NCBI GenBank assembly: GCA_035524335.1
Contig: DATKPE010000040.1
Location: 1-40,923, forward strand
Source: DATKPE01 sp035524335
Lineage (GTDB): Bacteria; Bacteroidota; Ignavibacteria; UBA10030; SZUA-254
DNA: 40,923 bases
Direction of reading: 5' to 3'
The notes under the pieces were generated by a model, which was not told the DNA's origin, did no database searches, and worked only from the letters and a program-made list of their open reading frames with translations. A program made the position numbers and the translations under genes. Below, in pieces: positions 15,732-24,416 of this stretch; positions within the stretch are counted from its first letter, which is position 1, and every line of letters starts with the position of its first letter.

Positions 15732-17264
15732 GTGGATGTACATGCGCGGGGTGAGAATGACGCACCCGAATCTTCCGACATAAATGAATTGATGAAGCGG
15801 CGGCGGGAGGAGCTCGACGAACTGCGCCGCCGGTCGGTGAATCCCTATCCTTATTTTTTCGACCGCACCGGATACTCCGCAGAGATCATCACAGATTTTC
15901 GCGACGATGCACCGCGGCGCGACGTGCGGATCGCGGGCCGCATCATGTCGATCCGCCGGATGGGGAAGGCCTCGTTCTGCCACATCCTCGATTCCGCCGG
16001 AAGGATCCAGGTCTATCTCCGCAGGGACGATCTTCCCGACGCGTACGACAATTTCAAGCTTCTCGACATCGGGGATCTGATCGGGGTCGAAGGGTATGTC
16101 TTCAGGACGAAAATGGGGGAAGTTTCGGTCCACGCGACGCGGTATGAACTTCTCGCAAAGTCGCTCCGGCCGCTTCCGGTGGTGAAGGAAAAAACGGACG
16201 AGGCCGGCGCCACGACGCTGTTCGACCCGTTTGCCGACAAGGAACTGCGGTACCGGCAGAGGTACGTCGATCTCATCGTCAATTCGGGCGTGCGGGAGGT
16301 GTTCCGGAAGCGCGCCGCCATCATCTCCTCGATCCGGACGTTTTTCGATGCGCGGGGGTACCTCGAAGTCGAAACCCCGATCCTCCAGCCGATCTACGGG
16401 GGGGCGTTTGCGCGGCCGTTCGTGACGCACCACAATGCGCTCGATATCGATCTCTATCTCAGAATAGCGGACGAACTCTATCTGAAGCGGCTCATCGTCG
16501 GCGGGTTCGACGGGGTTTACGAATTCGCCAAGGATTTCCGGAACGAAGGGATGGACAAGTCCCACAATCCGGAATTCACGATGCTCGAGCTCTATGTGGC
16601 GTACAAGGATTACCGATGGATGATGAACCTGCTCGAAGAGCTCGTGGCCGATGTCTGTCGGCGGACCTGCGGTTCGTTGAAGGTTCCGGTCGGGGACGCG
16701 GTGATCGACTTCACGCCTCCCTGGAAGCGGCTCACCATGTTCGGCGCGATCGAGGAATATACGGGACGCAGCCTGGCGGGCTGCACGGAGCAGGAGCTCC
16801 GTGCGATCGCCCGGGAACTTCACGTCGAAGTCGATCCGGGTGCCGGCGGCGGATCCATCATCGATGAGATCTTTTCAGAAAAAGTAGAACCTCACCTCGT
16901 GAATCCGACGTTCATCACTGATTATCCGCTTGAGATGTCCCCCCTCGCGAAAAAGCACCGGAGCGAGGCCGGACTCGTCGAGCGGTTTGAAGTCATCGCC
17001 AACGGGAAGGAACTCTGCAACGCCTTCAGCGAACTGAATGATCCGATCGATCAGCGGCAGAGATTCGAGGAACAGATGAAACTCAGGGCGCGCGGCGACG
17101 AGGAAGCCCAGGTGCTCGACGAGGATTATCTCCGGGCGCTGGAATACGGCATGCCCCCGACCGCCGGACTGGGGATCGGCATCGACCGGCTCACCATGCT
17201 GTTGACGAACCAGGACTCAATCCGCGACGTCCTGCTTTTCCCACAAATGAAGCCCGAACAGTGA
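15732..17264 (+). CDS. lysS: Lysyl-tRNA synthetase, class II
   Basis: The enzyme charges tRNA-Lys in the cytoplasm. I choose GTG 15732 because it follows the promoter and supplies the usual acidic N-terminal lead into 'DINELMKRRREELDELR', equivalent to the first helix of bacterial LysS; ATG 15792 would cut into that helix. The result is 510 residues, normal for the family. The OB-fold anticodon domain (about 50-150) includes VRIAGRIMSIRRMGKASFCH. Class II motif 1 sits in the ALDIDLYLRIADELYLKRL region, motif 2 is FRNEGMDKSHNPEFTMLE (about 268-285), and motif 3 is GLGIGIDRLTMLLTNQ (about 478-493). The C-terminal LLFPQMKPE is typical. Its TGA overlaps the ATG of a TonB-receptor gene. Confidence 0.98.
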   Translation: MDVHARGENDAPESSDINELMKRRREELDELRRRSVNPYPYFFDRTGYSAEIITDFRDDAPRRDVRIAGRIMSIRRMGKASFCHILDSAGRIQVYLRRDDLPDAYDNFKLLDIGDLIGVEGYVFRTKMGEVSVHATRYELLAKSLRPLPVVKEKTDEAGATTLFDPFADKELRYRQRYVDLIVNSGVREVFRKRAAIISSIRTFFDARGYLEVETPILQPIYGGAFARPFVTHHNALDIDLYLRIADELYLKRLIVGGFDGVYEFAKDFRNEGMDKSHNPEFTMLELYVAYKDYRWMMNLLEELVADVCRRTCGSLKVPVGDAVIDFTPPWKRLTMFGAIEEYTGRSLAGCTEQELRAIARELHVEVDPGAGGGSIIDEIFSEKVEPHLVNPTFITDYPLEMSPLAKKHRSEAGLVERFEVIANGKELCNAFSELNDPIDQRQRFEEQMKLRARGDEEAQVLDEDYLRALEYGMPPTAGLGIGIDRLTMLLTNQDSIRDVLLFPQMKPEQ

Positions 17265-19789
17265 TGATGCGTTTTTGTGCCGTTGTTGTCGTGCTGTTTC
17301 TGCCGGTCGCCTCACTTTTCGCGGGGACGAGCGGCATCCTGGAGGGCAAGGTTCTCGATCATGAAACCAAGGATCCGCTGATCGGGGTCAGCGTCGTCAT
17401 TGTCGGCACCAACATGGGAGGCGCCACGAATGAAGAGGGCTTCTTCCAGATCAGCAACGTGCCCGCCGGCACCTACGACCTCCGGTTCACCGACGTCGGG
17501 TATCAGCCCCTGCTGTACCGCGGGGTGGTCGTGCATGCCGATCTCCGGACGAAAGTCGCGGTGGAGCTTGTGGCGACGACGCTCGAGCTGAGCGAAATGG
17601 ACGTCACGGCCGAACGCCCCCTCATCGAAAAGGATGTGACGAGCACCAACTTTTCCGTGAATTCCTCCCAGGTCGAACACATCCCGATCAGCAGTGTCCA
17701 GGACATCATCACCCTCTTCCCGAGCGTGACCGCGGAAGGCAATGTCCGCGGCGGAAAATCGAGCGAGGTGGTCTACATGGTCGACGGTCTGCCGCTTCAG
17801 GACGTCGTCGGCGGGGGGATGGGGACGCCTCTGCCGAAAAGCTCGATAACCGAATTCTCGATGCAGTCGGGCGGATTTGAGGCGGAATACGGCAACGCCC
17901 TCTCCGGGGTGGTCAATATCATCACCCGCCGGGGAAGTGACCGCTTCAACGCGGTCTTCCGGATCGAAAAGGACAACTGGCTCCCGGCCGGCATCGATCA
18001 GCAGGTCAACCGGAACACCGAGGCGGAACTGACCCTCAGCGGCCCGATCATCCGCGAGCGGATGCATTTTTTCACCGCCAACACCCTGCAGATGACCGAC
18101 ACCCGCTGGTGGCAGGACCTCGACCGGTTTTTCTCGAGCCCCATCTCGACACAGCTGAGCGGACTGACAAAGTTCGACGCCACCCTTTCCCCGCGGATAC
18201 GGCTCACCGCCCAGAGTGTCTACTCGATCCAGGACTGGCACGATTACGAATACAGCTGGCGGTTCAATCTGGACGGACTTCCGGAAGAACGCCGGACCTC
18301 GGCACGGTCCTCCCTGATCTATTCTCACACCGTCTCCGATATCGTCCACTACACGCTCACGGCGAGCGAATATTACCTCCGTTCCCGGATCGGCGGTGAT
18401 GCCAAGAACACCATTCCCCTCACCCCGTACCAGTACGATTTCTTCCTCGAGTACGTCGATAACGGCAACGAGGCGTACTGGGCCGATACCCGGCAGAATA
18501 TCTACACCGGGAAGGGGGACCTCGTCATCCAGCCCAACCCCCGGAATATCCTGAAGTTCGGTTTCGAGTATAATCAGTACAACATCTTCTCCGACGTCCT
18601 CAAGTACGAACCGCAGACCACCTATTTCGGCAAACCGCTTCCCGATGAACCGCTCCTGAACTACAGCACGACGTATCATTACCTGCCGCGGTCGGGCAGT
18701 ATCTATCTGCAGGACAAGCTCGAGGTGGAGGCGGACGGCGCGGTGGTGAACCTCGGCTTCCGCTGGGATTTCATGGACCCCCGGAGCGAACGCCCCGTCG
18801 TGGAGTATGTCACGCCCGACAGCGCAAACGGACAGTACCAGTCGCAGGTGACGCAGTATGTTCCCGCGTCCCTCAAGCAGCAGCTCAGCCCCCGCATGGG
18901 GCTCTCGTTCCCCATTCTCTGGAACATGGTGCTCGTGATGAATTACGGGCATTACTTCCAGTTCCCCCTTTTCGACTATCTCTACTCCGGAACGACCCCC
19001 CAGCAGTTGAAGAGCGGCGTGAACGTGCTCGTCGGCAATCCCGATCTCAAGCCGGAGCGGACGCATGCCTGGGAGGTCGGCATCAAGTACGGCCTCAGCG
19101 AGAAATCGCTCCTGAGCGTCACCTATTTCAAGAAGGATTTCATCGACCAGATCGATTCCAAAACCTTCCTCTCGTCCCGCTCGATCTCCGCGGGCGACTT
19201 CGGTTTTGCGCAGTACGTCAACAACGCCTTTGCCGATGCCGAGGGTCTGGAAATCGTCTTTTCGCGCAATCACGACGACCGCTTCTCCTGGTCGGTCGCG
19301 TATTCCCTGATGAGGACGGAAGGGATCAGCGACTATGTGAACCAGGGGATCAATCTGGCCCAGTGGGGATTTCCGGTCGCCAACCAGCCGTATCCTCTCA
19401 GCTGGGATCAGCTTCATACGCTCAAGGTGTCGGTCGATCTCCTCCTTCCCTGGGATGTGGATGCCAATGCGATATGGTCGTACAATTCGGGGCGGCCCTA
19501 TACGTACTATCCGACCACGGACGGATATACGCCCGTCGATTCGACCCGGCCGTTCCAGCCGAACAATGCCCGGCTCGGGTCGAACAGCACGCTCAATCTG
19601 AAGCTGACCAAGAAGATTATGATCGACCGAACGATGAATTTCTCCGTCTACGCCGATATCCGGAATGCCTTCAACGCGCTGAATCCCCGCTGGGCCGACT
19701 CGAACGGCAGGGTGGGGGGCCAGCTCGGCGATCCCTCGGCGTATTACGATCCCCGACGCGTCATGATAGGACTCCGTTATGAAATGTAG
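17264..19789 (+). CDS. TonB-dependent receptor with carboxypeptidase-regulatory N-terminal domain
   Basis: The 841-residue protein starts at ATG 17264, overlapping the lysS stop by one base (TGATG). GTG 17261 and ATG 17267 are alternatives. A signal peptide ends near SLFAG. A carboxypeptidase-regulatory beta domain (about 24-105; ILEGKVLDHETKDPLIGVSV, then TNEEGFFQISNVPAGTYDL) is followed by the plug (about 118-225; VVYMVDGLPLQD, GFEAEYGNALSGVVNIITR). A barrel of about 600 residues is rich in aromatic-ended strands. Receptors of this layout import large or scarce nutrients across the outer membrane using TonB energy. The substrate cannot be told. The 3' end overlaps a lipoprotein gene by 11 bp, so they probably act together. 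The link to lysS is probably only transcriptional. Confidence 0.92.
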   Translation: MMRFCAVVVVLFLPVASLFAGTSGILEGKVLDHETKDPLIGVSVVIVGTNMGGATNEEGFFQISNVPAGTYDLRFTDVGYQPLLYRGVVVHADLRTKVAVELVATTLELSEMDVTAERPLIEKDVTSTNFSVNSSQVEHIPISSVQDIITLFPSVTAEGNVRGGKSSEVVYMVDGLPLQDVVGGGMGTPLPKSSITEFSMQSGGFEAEYGNALSGVVNIITRRGSDRFNAVFRIEKDNWLPAGIDQQVNRNTEAELTLSGPIIRERMHFFTANTLQMTDTRWWQDLDRFFSSPISTQLSGLTKFDATLSPRIRLTAQSVYSIQDWHDYEYSWRFNLDGLPEERRTSARSSLIYSHTVSDIVHYTLTASEYYLRSRIGGDAKNTIPLTPYQYDFFLEYVDNGNEAYWADTRQNIYTGKGDLVIQPNPRNILKFGFEYNQYNIFSDVLKYEPQTTYFGKPLPDEPLLNYSTTYHYLPRSGSIYLQDKLEVEADGAVVNLGFRWDFMDPRSERPVVEYVTPDSANGQYQSQVTQYVPASLKQQLSPRMGLSFPILWNMVLVMNYGHYFQFPLFDYLYSGTTPQQLKSGVNVLVGNPDLKPERTHAWEVGIKYGLSEKSLLSVTYFKKDFIDQIDSKTFLSSRSISAGDFGFAQYVNNAFADAEGLEIVFSRNHDDRFSWSVAYSLMRTEGISDYVNQGINLAQWGFPVANQPYPLSWDQLHTLKVSVDLLLPWDVDANAIWSYNSGRPYTYYPTTDGYTPVDSTRPFQPNNARLGSNSTLNLKLTKKIMIDRTMNFSVYADIRNAFNALNPRWADSNGRVGGQLGDPSAYYDPRRVMIGLRYEM

Positions 19790-20423
19790 ACAGCTCCTCC
19801 GCATCCTGCCGGCGGCGGCGGCCATGCTCGTCGCTCTTGCCGCCTTCTGGTCGTGCAACGAGAGCCTCCCGGCGTACCACTTCCCCGACCATGTCATCAG
19901 CGCGCAGGTGACCGTCGCGGAACAGCTCAGCAACCGGGTCGGGCCTCCGGGATATCAGAAATCGCACTTTGTCCTTCAGGTGCAGAACACCTTCGATGAA
20001 CCGTTTTACGACAGCGTCGACATCAAGGGGTCGGTGCGGGTCTGGTGGAAACGGAAGCCGCAGCGCTACATCACCCTCTACATCTCCGAGCAGAATCTGA
20101 GCACGCCGTCGCTCATCACGAACGGCAAACTGCTCATGGTTCCGAATCAGAAGATCACGTTCGATTTCTACTGGGACATGAAGAGCAGTGACAGCATCTA
20201 TCTCCCCTATGAGATGGATTACACGTACGCGACACTGCTCCGGGTCTGTGACTATAATGTCGTCTGTTCCGATCCGGAACAGTTCGTCGTCGAATCGTCG
20301 CTGGTGCTCTACGACAAGCTCGGGTATATCACCGCGTCGCCCGTCGTGTACACCTTTATGGGGACCGAATGCCGCAACTGCGGCGGCGGGGGACCCTACT
20401 GCCCCCCCGGACGAGGCTGTTGA
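19779..20423 (+). CDS. Putative lipoprotein with Cys/Gly-rich C-terminal tail
   Basis: I do not recognise this 214-residue family. It starts at ATG 19779 inside the end of the receptor gene. An N-terminal hydrophobic stretch ends at FWSC, where C26 is a likely lipidation site in a loose lipobox. The middle (about 40-190) alternates like an immunoglobulin-like beta sandwich (HFVLQVQNTFDEPFYDSVD, GSVRVWWKRKPQRYITLYI). The last 19 residues are unusual: C198, C201, C208 and C214 lie in a Gly/Pro setting (CRNCGGGGPYCPPGRGC), and C157 and C163 lie further upstream. Disulfides or metal binding are possible. Translational coupling suggests it is the surface or periplasmic partner of the TonB receptor. 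A SusD-like role is not supported: it is far too short and lacks TPR helices. Confidence 0.8.
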   Translation: MKCRQLLRILPAAAAMLVALAAFWSCNESLPAYHFPDHVISAQVTVAEQLSNRVGPPGYQKSHFVLQVQNTFDEPFYDSVDIKGSVRVWWKRKPQRYITLYISEQNLSTPSLITNGKLLMVPNQKITFDFYWDMKSSDSIYLPYEMDYTYATLLRVCDYNVVCSDPEQFVVESSLVLYDKLGYITASPVVYTFMGTECRNCGGGGPYCPPGRGC

Positions 20424-20456
20424 CGGAGGATTTCGATTCCCGCCGGACCCGATACC

Positions 20457-21227
20457 GTGCCCTCACACCAGCAGAAACCGCTGAAGACCGCAGATACTGC
20501 GCCGTCCATCAGCGTGATCATTCCCTCCCTTCAGGAGGAAGGCCTCATCGCCGAAACGCTCCGGCAGTTCACGCCCGGGATCAAAAATGAATTCGGCGTT
20601 GAAGTCATCGTCAGCGACGGCGGAAGCACCGACCGGACCGTCTGTCTTGCCAGGGACCATGCCGACCGGGTGGTGGAACGGAATCCGGTCGAAAGGGAAA
20701 ACATCTCCATCGGCCGGAATCACGGAGCCCGGGCGGCGCGGGGGGAGATCCTCGTCTTTATCAATGCCGATGTGCGGGTGGGGGATCCGGAGCGTTTTTT
20801 CGGACTCATCCGCCGGACCATTGCGGATCCGGAGGTTGCCGGGGCCACCTGCGACGTTCTCATCTATCCGTCCGAAGAGAAGCTGATCGACAAACTGTTC
20901 CATAATTTTTTCAACGGCTATTTCCATCTGCTGAACTGGTTCGGGATGGGGATGGGGCGGGGGGAGTGCCATATTCTCCGGCGCGCCCTTTTCGAACAGC
21001 TGGGAGGATACAACCAGGCGCTCGCCGCGGGTGAGGATTACGAACTCTTTGTCCGTCTCCGGCGGCTCGGAAAAATCGCCTATCTTCCCGGTTTCGAGGT
21101 GTATGAATCCCCCCGGCGCTACCGCCGGTACGGATATCTCTGGATCACCATTCTCTGGTTCCTGAACGGCATATGGGCGTTTTTCTTCAAAAAATCGTTC
21201 GTTCACCAGTGGAAACCGGTCCGATGA
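20457..21227 (+). CDS. Glycosyltransferase family 2
   Basis: The 256-residue protein uses a GTG start at 20457. A GGAGG lies 28 bases upstream, so the start is only moderately certain. A GT-A fold begins at SISVIIPSLQEE (about 17-28). It continues with the nucleotide-binding VIVSDGGSTDRT (about 50-61) and the DxD-like FINADVRVG (about 98-106). A later acidic GEDYELFVRLRRLGK motif is typical of the acceptor side. The C-terminus (about 225-246) is hydrophobic and aromatic, suggesting membrane association. GT2 enzymes transfer sugars from nucleotide or dolichyl/undecaprenyl donors to polysaccharide, lipid or protein; the acceptor here is unknown. It follows the receptor-lipoprotein pair by 33 bp and may share their transcript. 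A promoter for the next operon starts just after its stop. Confidence 0.9.
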   Translation: MPSHQQKPLKTADTAPSISVIIPSLQEEGLIAETLRQFTPGIKNEFGVEVIVSDGGSTDRTVCLARDHADRVVERNPVERENISIGRNHGARAARGEILVFINADVRVGDPERFFGLIRRTIADPEVAGATCDVLIYPSEEKLIDKLFHNFFNGYFHLLNWFGMGMGRGECHILRRALFEQLGGYNQALAAGEDYELFVRLRRLGKIAYLPGFEVYESPRRYRRYGYLWITILWFLNGIWAFFFKKSFVHQWKPVR

Positions 21228-21244
21228 GCGGGAGAACAGCTTAT

Positions 21245-21273
21245 TTGACTTTTTTCGCCTTTTTGGATATATA
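21245..21273 (+). promoter_or_regulatory. Sigma-70-type promoter for the CtpA-like protease
   Basis: A -35 TTGACT (21245-21250) and a -10 TATATA (21268-21273) are 17 bases apart; an overlapping TATATT starts at 21270. The AT-rich stretch sits between GC-rich genes. A leader of about 140 nt follows before ATG 21419. The leader contains the perfect palindrome GACTGCAGTC (21336-21345) and a 23-codon open frame at 21319-21390. Confidence 0.7.
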
Positions 21274-21418
21274 TTATTGTAGTAATGGGGCCCTTCGTTC
21301 CACTTCCCGGATCAGGTCATGAATATCCGACTGCTGACTGCAGTCCGGCAGGACGAAGCAGGCGGGGAGGGTACGCCGGATGGTGCATGATGTCTTTACC
21401 TTACTTTTGAAGGAACTT

Positions 21419-23023
21419 ATGAAAAAGAGATTTTCGATCGCGGTGGTGATGATCGTTTTTGTGGCGGCGCTCCTGCTCGGGGTGCAGATCAGCAACGTGT
21501 TCTCCGGGGATAACATCTTTGATCAGCTCAACAAGTTCAAGGACGTCCTCAGCTTCACCGAGAAATATTACGTCGACAACGTCGATTCCCAGAAACTGGT
21601 CGAATCGGCGATCACCGGCATGCTCTCCGATCTCGACCCCCATTCCGTCTACATCCCCGCATCCCAGCTGGCCAAGGTGAACGAGGAGTTCCAGGGAAGT
21701 TTTGAGGGGATCGGCGTGGAGTACGATGTGCTCAACGACACCATCATCGTGGTCTCGCCCGTCACCGGCGGCCCGAGCGAAGCGCTCGGCATCCTGGCCA
21801 ATGACCGCATCGTCCGCATCAACGACACCTCCGCTATCGGTATCAAGCGGGACGACGTTCCGAAAAAGCTCCGCGGACCGAAAGGGACCCATGTCCGCGT
21901 CAGCATCTTCCGTCCCGGAGAAAAGAATTTATTTGATTTCGACATCACGCGCGACAAGATCCCCCTTTACAGCGTCGACGCATCCTTCATGGTGAACGAC
22001 CAGGTCGGGTATATCAGCATGAACCGGTTTTCCGCAACCACCCATGACGAGTTCGTGGCGGCGCTCGACAAGCTCCGGCAGGTGGGGATGAAGAAACTTA
22101 TTCTCGATCTCCGCAACAATCCCGGCGGTTATCTCGAACAGGCCGAGCGGGTGGCGGATGAACTGCTCCCCAAAGGTCGCAAGATCGTCTATACGCAGGG
22201 TCGGCGGCAGGAATTCAACGAGGAATATGTCAGCGCGGGTGGACGCTTCACCGACATCGGCCTGATCGTGCTGATCAGCCACGGTTCCGCTTCCGCGAGC
22301 GAGATCGTCTCCGGCGCGATCCAGGACTGGGATCGTGGCCTCATCGTGGGCGAAACCTCCTTCGGGAAGGGGCTGGTGCAGAGACAGATCGAACTCCCGG
22401 ATAAGTCGGCGTTTCGTCTCACGATCGCCCGGTATTACACCCCTTCGGGCCGGCTGATCCAGCGGCCGTACGGCAAGGATTTCGACGATTACCGGAAGGA
22501 GCCGTACACGAAGAATGAATCCGAAGGAGAGAACATCGAGCATAACGAGGAAAAGGATTCGACCAGACCGGTGTTCAAGACCTCCGGCGGCCGAAAGGTT
22601 TTCGGCGGCGGCGGCATCACGCCCGATTATATCGTGAAGGAGGGCCGGCTCACCGATTATACGGTCAATCTTCTCGGCAAGAACGTCTTCCAGGAATTCG
22701 TGGTCGGATATCTCGAGACCCACAACAAGTCGCTCCGGGACGCCTACGAAAAGGATATGAGCAGGTATCTCAAGGACTATACCGTCACCGACGACGTCAT
22801 CGCGTCCTTCGAGGAGCTTGCGAAGAAAAAAGGCATCACCGTCAACCGCGATCAGGCGACCACCGACATGAAGTACATCAAGGCGCGGCTCAAGGCCGAC
22901 ATCGCCCGCACCATCTGGAGCAACGAGGGATGGTACCGTGTGATGCGGACCGAGGAAGATGAACAGTTCGGGAAGGCGCTCACGCTGTTTCCGGAGGCGG
23001 AAAAGATCGCCGGTCTCCGGTAA
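21419..23023 (+). CDS. C-terminal processing protease (S41 family)
   Basis: The 534-residue protein starts at ATG 21419 behind AAGGA. One N-terminal hydrophobic segment (IAVVMIVFVAALLLGVQI) anchors or exports it. A PDZ domain (about 75-165; GSFEGIGVEYDVLNDTIIVV, then LANDRIVRIND) precedes the S41 core. The catalytic Ser-Lys dyad is S292 in HGSASASEIVSG and K317 in ETSFGKGLVQ, 25 residues apart as in the D1-processing protease. A further 130-residue C-terminal helical part follows. Such proteases cut C-termini of periplasmic or envelope proteins and often control peptidoglycan hydrolases. It has its own promoter and a leader of about 140 nt. The S41 assignment is firm; whether it is CtpA or Prc in the strict sense is not. 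Confidence 0.95.
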   Translation: MKKRFSIAVVMIVFVAALLLGVQISNVFSGDNIFDQLNKFKDVLSFTEKYYVDNVDSQKLVESAITGMLSDLDPHSVYIPASQLAKVNEEFQGSFEGIGVEYDVLNDTIIVVSPVTGGPSEALGILANDRIVRINDTSAIGIKRDDVPKKLRGPKGTHVRVSIFRPGEKNLFDFDITRDKIPLYSVDASFMVNDQVGYISMNRFSATTHDEFVAALDKLRQVGMKKLILDLRNNPGGYLEQAERVADELLPKGRKIVYTQGRRQEFNEEYVSAGGRFTDIGLIVLISHGSASASEIVSGAIQDWDRGLIVGETSFGKGLVQRQIELPDKSAFRLTIARYYTPSGRLIQRPYGKDFDDYRKEPYTKNESEGENIEHNEEKDSTRPVFKTSGGRKVFGGGGITPDYIVKEGRLTDYTVNLLGKNVFQEFVVGYLETHNKSLRDAYEKDMSRYLKDYTVTDDVIASFEELAKKKGITVNRDQATTDMKYIKARLKADIARTIWSNEGWYRVMRTEEDEQFGKALTLFPEAEKIAGLR

Positions 23024-23059
23024 TACCAACGGCCGGGTCCCGGCCCATGCGCTGATCTG

Positions 23060-23890
23060 TTGAACTGTCCGACCGGCATACCGCGTCCTCTGAGAGGCGT
23101 CGCCGTCCTTCTGGCGATCGTCGCCTTCAGCGCCGGCAGTCTGTGCGCACAGCACGCTCCCCCGGAGGGAGTCTTTCAGGCCGGCGAGGAGCTCGTCTAC
23201 AACGTCACATATGCCGGGTTCAACCTCGGGCAGATCCGGATGCGTCTCGCAGACACCGCCCTCCCGGGGAGCGGCCCGTCGTATGCCGCGCGCGCGCACA
23301 TCGATTCCTACCGTTCTGTACCGTTCGTTTCACTCCACACGACGTACGAAACCATATTCACGCCGGCCGGCTACTCCGTCTGGTTCCGGAGCCGGACGGA
23401 GCACGATACTGCCTGGTCGGTCTGTACCTACACATTCGCGTACGACCGGAAATGCGTCATGATCGCCAGATATCTGACGGCGGGTCCGGTTGTCGGGGCC
23501 GCGGACACCATTGCGCTCGACACCCTGTACCAGGACGGACTGTCGCTTCTCTATGCGGTGCGTAAATTCCTGGCGCCGGGGGCCCGTCTCAGGTTTCCGG
23601 GCATCGTCAGCGAAAAAAAAGGCGACGCGCTCGTGGAGGTCGACGCGGCGCAAGACCATGAATCGATTGACGCCATTCCCTATCCGGTCCGGCTCCTGCA
23701 CTGCACCGGGAACGCGGCATTCGTCGGCGTCTACGGTCTCTCGGGCGAGTTCGAGGGATGGTTCACCGACGACGCGGCGAGGATTCCGGTGATCGCCAAG
23801 CTGAAGGTGCTCATCGGGAGCGTCCGGATCGAACTGATGAAATGGAAACGGGACGGGTGGATGCCGCCGGAATACCGAAAGGAGAAATGA
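23060..23890 (+). CDS. DUF3108 domain-containing exported protein
   Basis: The 276-residue protein appears to start at TTG 23060, because the only nearby ATG (23047) is followed at once by a stop. A signal peptide ends near SLCAQ. The rest fits the DUF3108 beta-rich family: the opening 'FQAGEELVYNVTYAGFNLGQIRM', the central YETIFTPAGYSVWFRSR, and the closing GEFEGWFTDDAARIPVIAKLK followed by GSVRIEL. The last part matches the family rule of a strand in which the product is compared to a tunable 'W-F-T/S-D-D' motif. Function is unknown; members are periplasmic and sometimes compared to LolA-like folds. Its stop overlaps a possible start of the next gene. A 15-bp palindrome (23031-23045) lies just upstream. 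Confidence 0.8.
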   Translation: MNCPTGIPRPLRGVAVLLAIVAFSAGSLCAQHAPPEGVFQAGEELVYNVTYAGFNLGQIRMRLADTALPGSGPSYAARAHIDSYRSVPFVSLHTTYETIFTPAGYSVWFRSRTEHDTAWSVCTYTFAYDRKCVMIARYLTAGPVVGAADTIALDTLYQDGLSLLYAVRKFLAPGARLRFPGIVSEKKGDALVEVDAAQDHESIDAIPYPVRLLHCTGNAAFVGVYGLSGEFEGWFTDDAARIPVIAKLKVLIGSVRIELMKWKRDGWMPPEYRKEK

Positions 23891-23892
23891 TC

Positions 23893-24414
23893 ATGCTGAT
23901 GCCGTACAGGGGAATCACGCCGAAGATCGACGGATCGGTGTTCGTCGCAGGGGGAGTCGTGATCGTGGGGGATGTCGAGATCGGACCCGATGCGAATGTC
24001 TGGTTCAACGCCGTGATCAGGGGGGATGTGAACACGATCCGGATCGGCGGAAGGACGAATATTCAGGACGGCTGTATACTTCACGTCACGAACGATACGG
24101 CGCCGCTGACCATCGGGAGCGAGGTGACGGTGGGGCACGGCGCGATCCTGCACGGATGCACGGTGGCGGACCGGGCGCTCATCGGGATGGGGGCGATCGT
24201 TCTTGATAATGCTAAAATAAATTCCTATACTCTCGTGGCGGCCGGAGCGCTTGTGCGGAGCGGAGCGGAATTTCCGGAAGGGGTGCTGGTCGCAGGCATG
24301 CCGGCGAAGGTGATGAGGCCGCTGACCGCGGCGGAGCGGGCGATGATCGAGGAATCCGCGCGGCACTATGTCGAATATGCCGGCCACTATCGCCGGGCAC
24401 TACAGCAGGATTGA
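23893..24414 (+). CDS. Gamma-class carbonic anhydrase-like hexapeptide protein
   Basis: This 173-residue left-handed beta-helix protein starts at ATG 23893, eight bases after AAAGGAG. ATG 23887, which overlaps the previous stop as ATGA, is the alternative. Hexapeptide turns run from about 15 to 135 (GDVEIGPDANVWFNAVIRGD, TNIQDGCILHV, IGSEVTVGHGAILHG). The three zinc histidines of the gamma class are present at H64, H82 and H87. R43, D45 and Q58 match the usual interface and active-site residues. Many bacterial homologues (YrdA, PaaY, CaiE types) have the metal site but weak or no anhydrase activity. Carbon dioxide hydration is therefore possible, not certain. The C-terminus ends in a helix (AERAMIEESARHYVEYAGHY). 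Confidence 0.9.
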   Translation: MLMPYRGITPKIDGSVFVAGGVVIVGDVEIGPDANVWFNAVIRGDVNTIRIGGRTNIQDGCILHVTNDTAPLTIGSEVTVGHGAILHGCTVADRALIGMGAIVLDNAKINSYTLVAAGALVRSGAEFPEGVLVAGMPAKVMRPLTAAERAMIEESARHYVEYAGHYRRALQQD

Positions 24415-24416
24415 CT

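Noticed and set aside
23031..23045. 15-bp palindrome after the S41 protease gene (GGCCGGG-T-CCCGGCC)
   Set aside because: Considered as a terminator, but no T-run follows and the next gene starts 15 bases later. It is at most a pause or mRNA-end hairpin.
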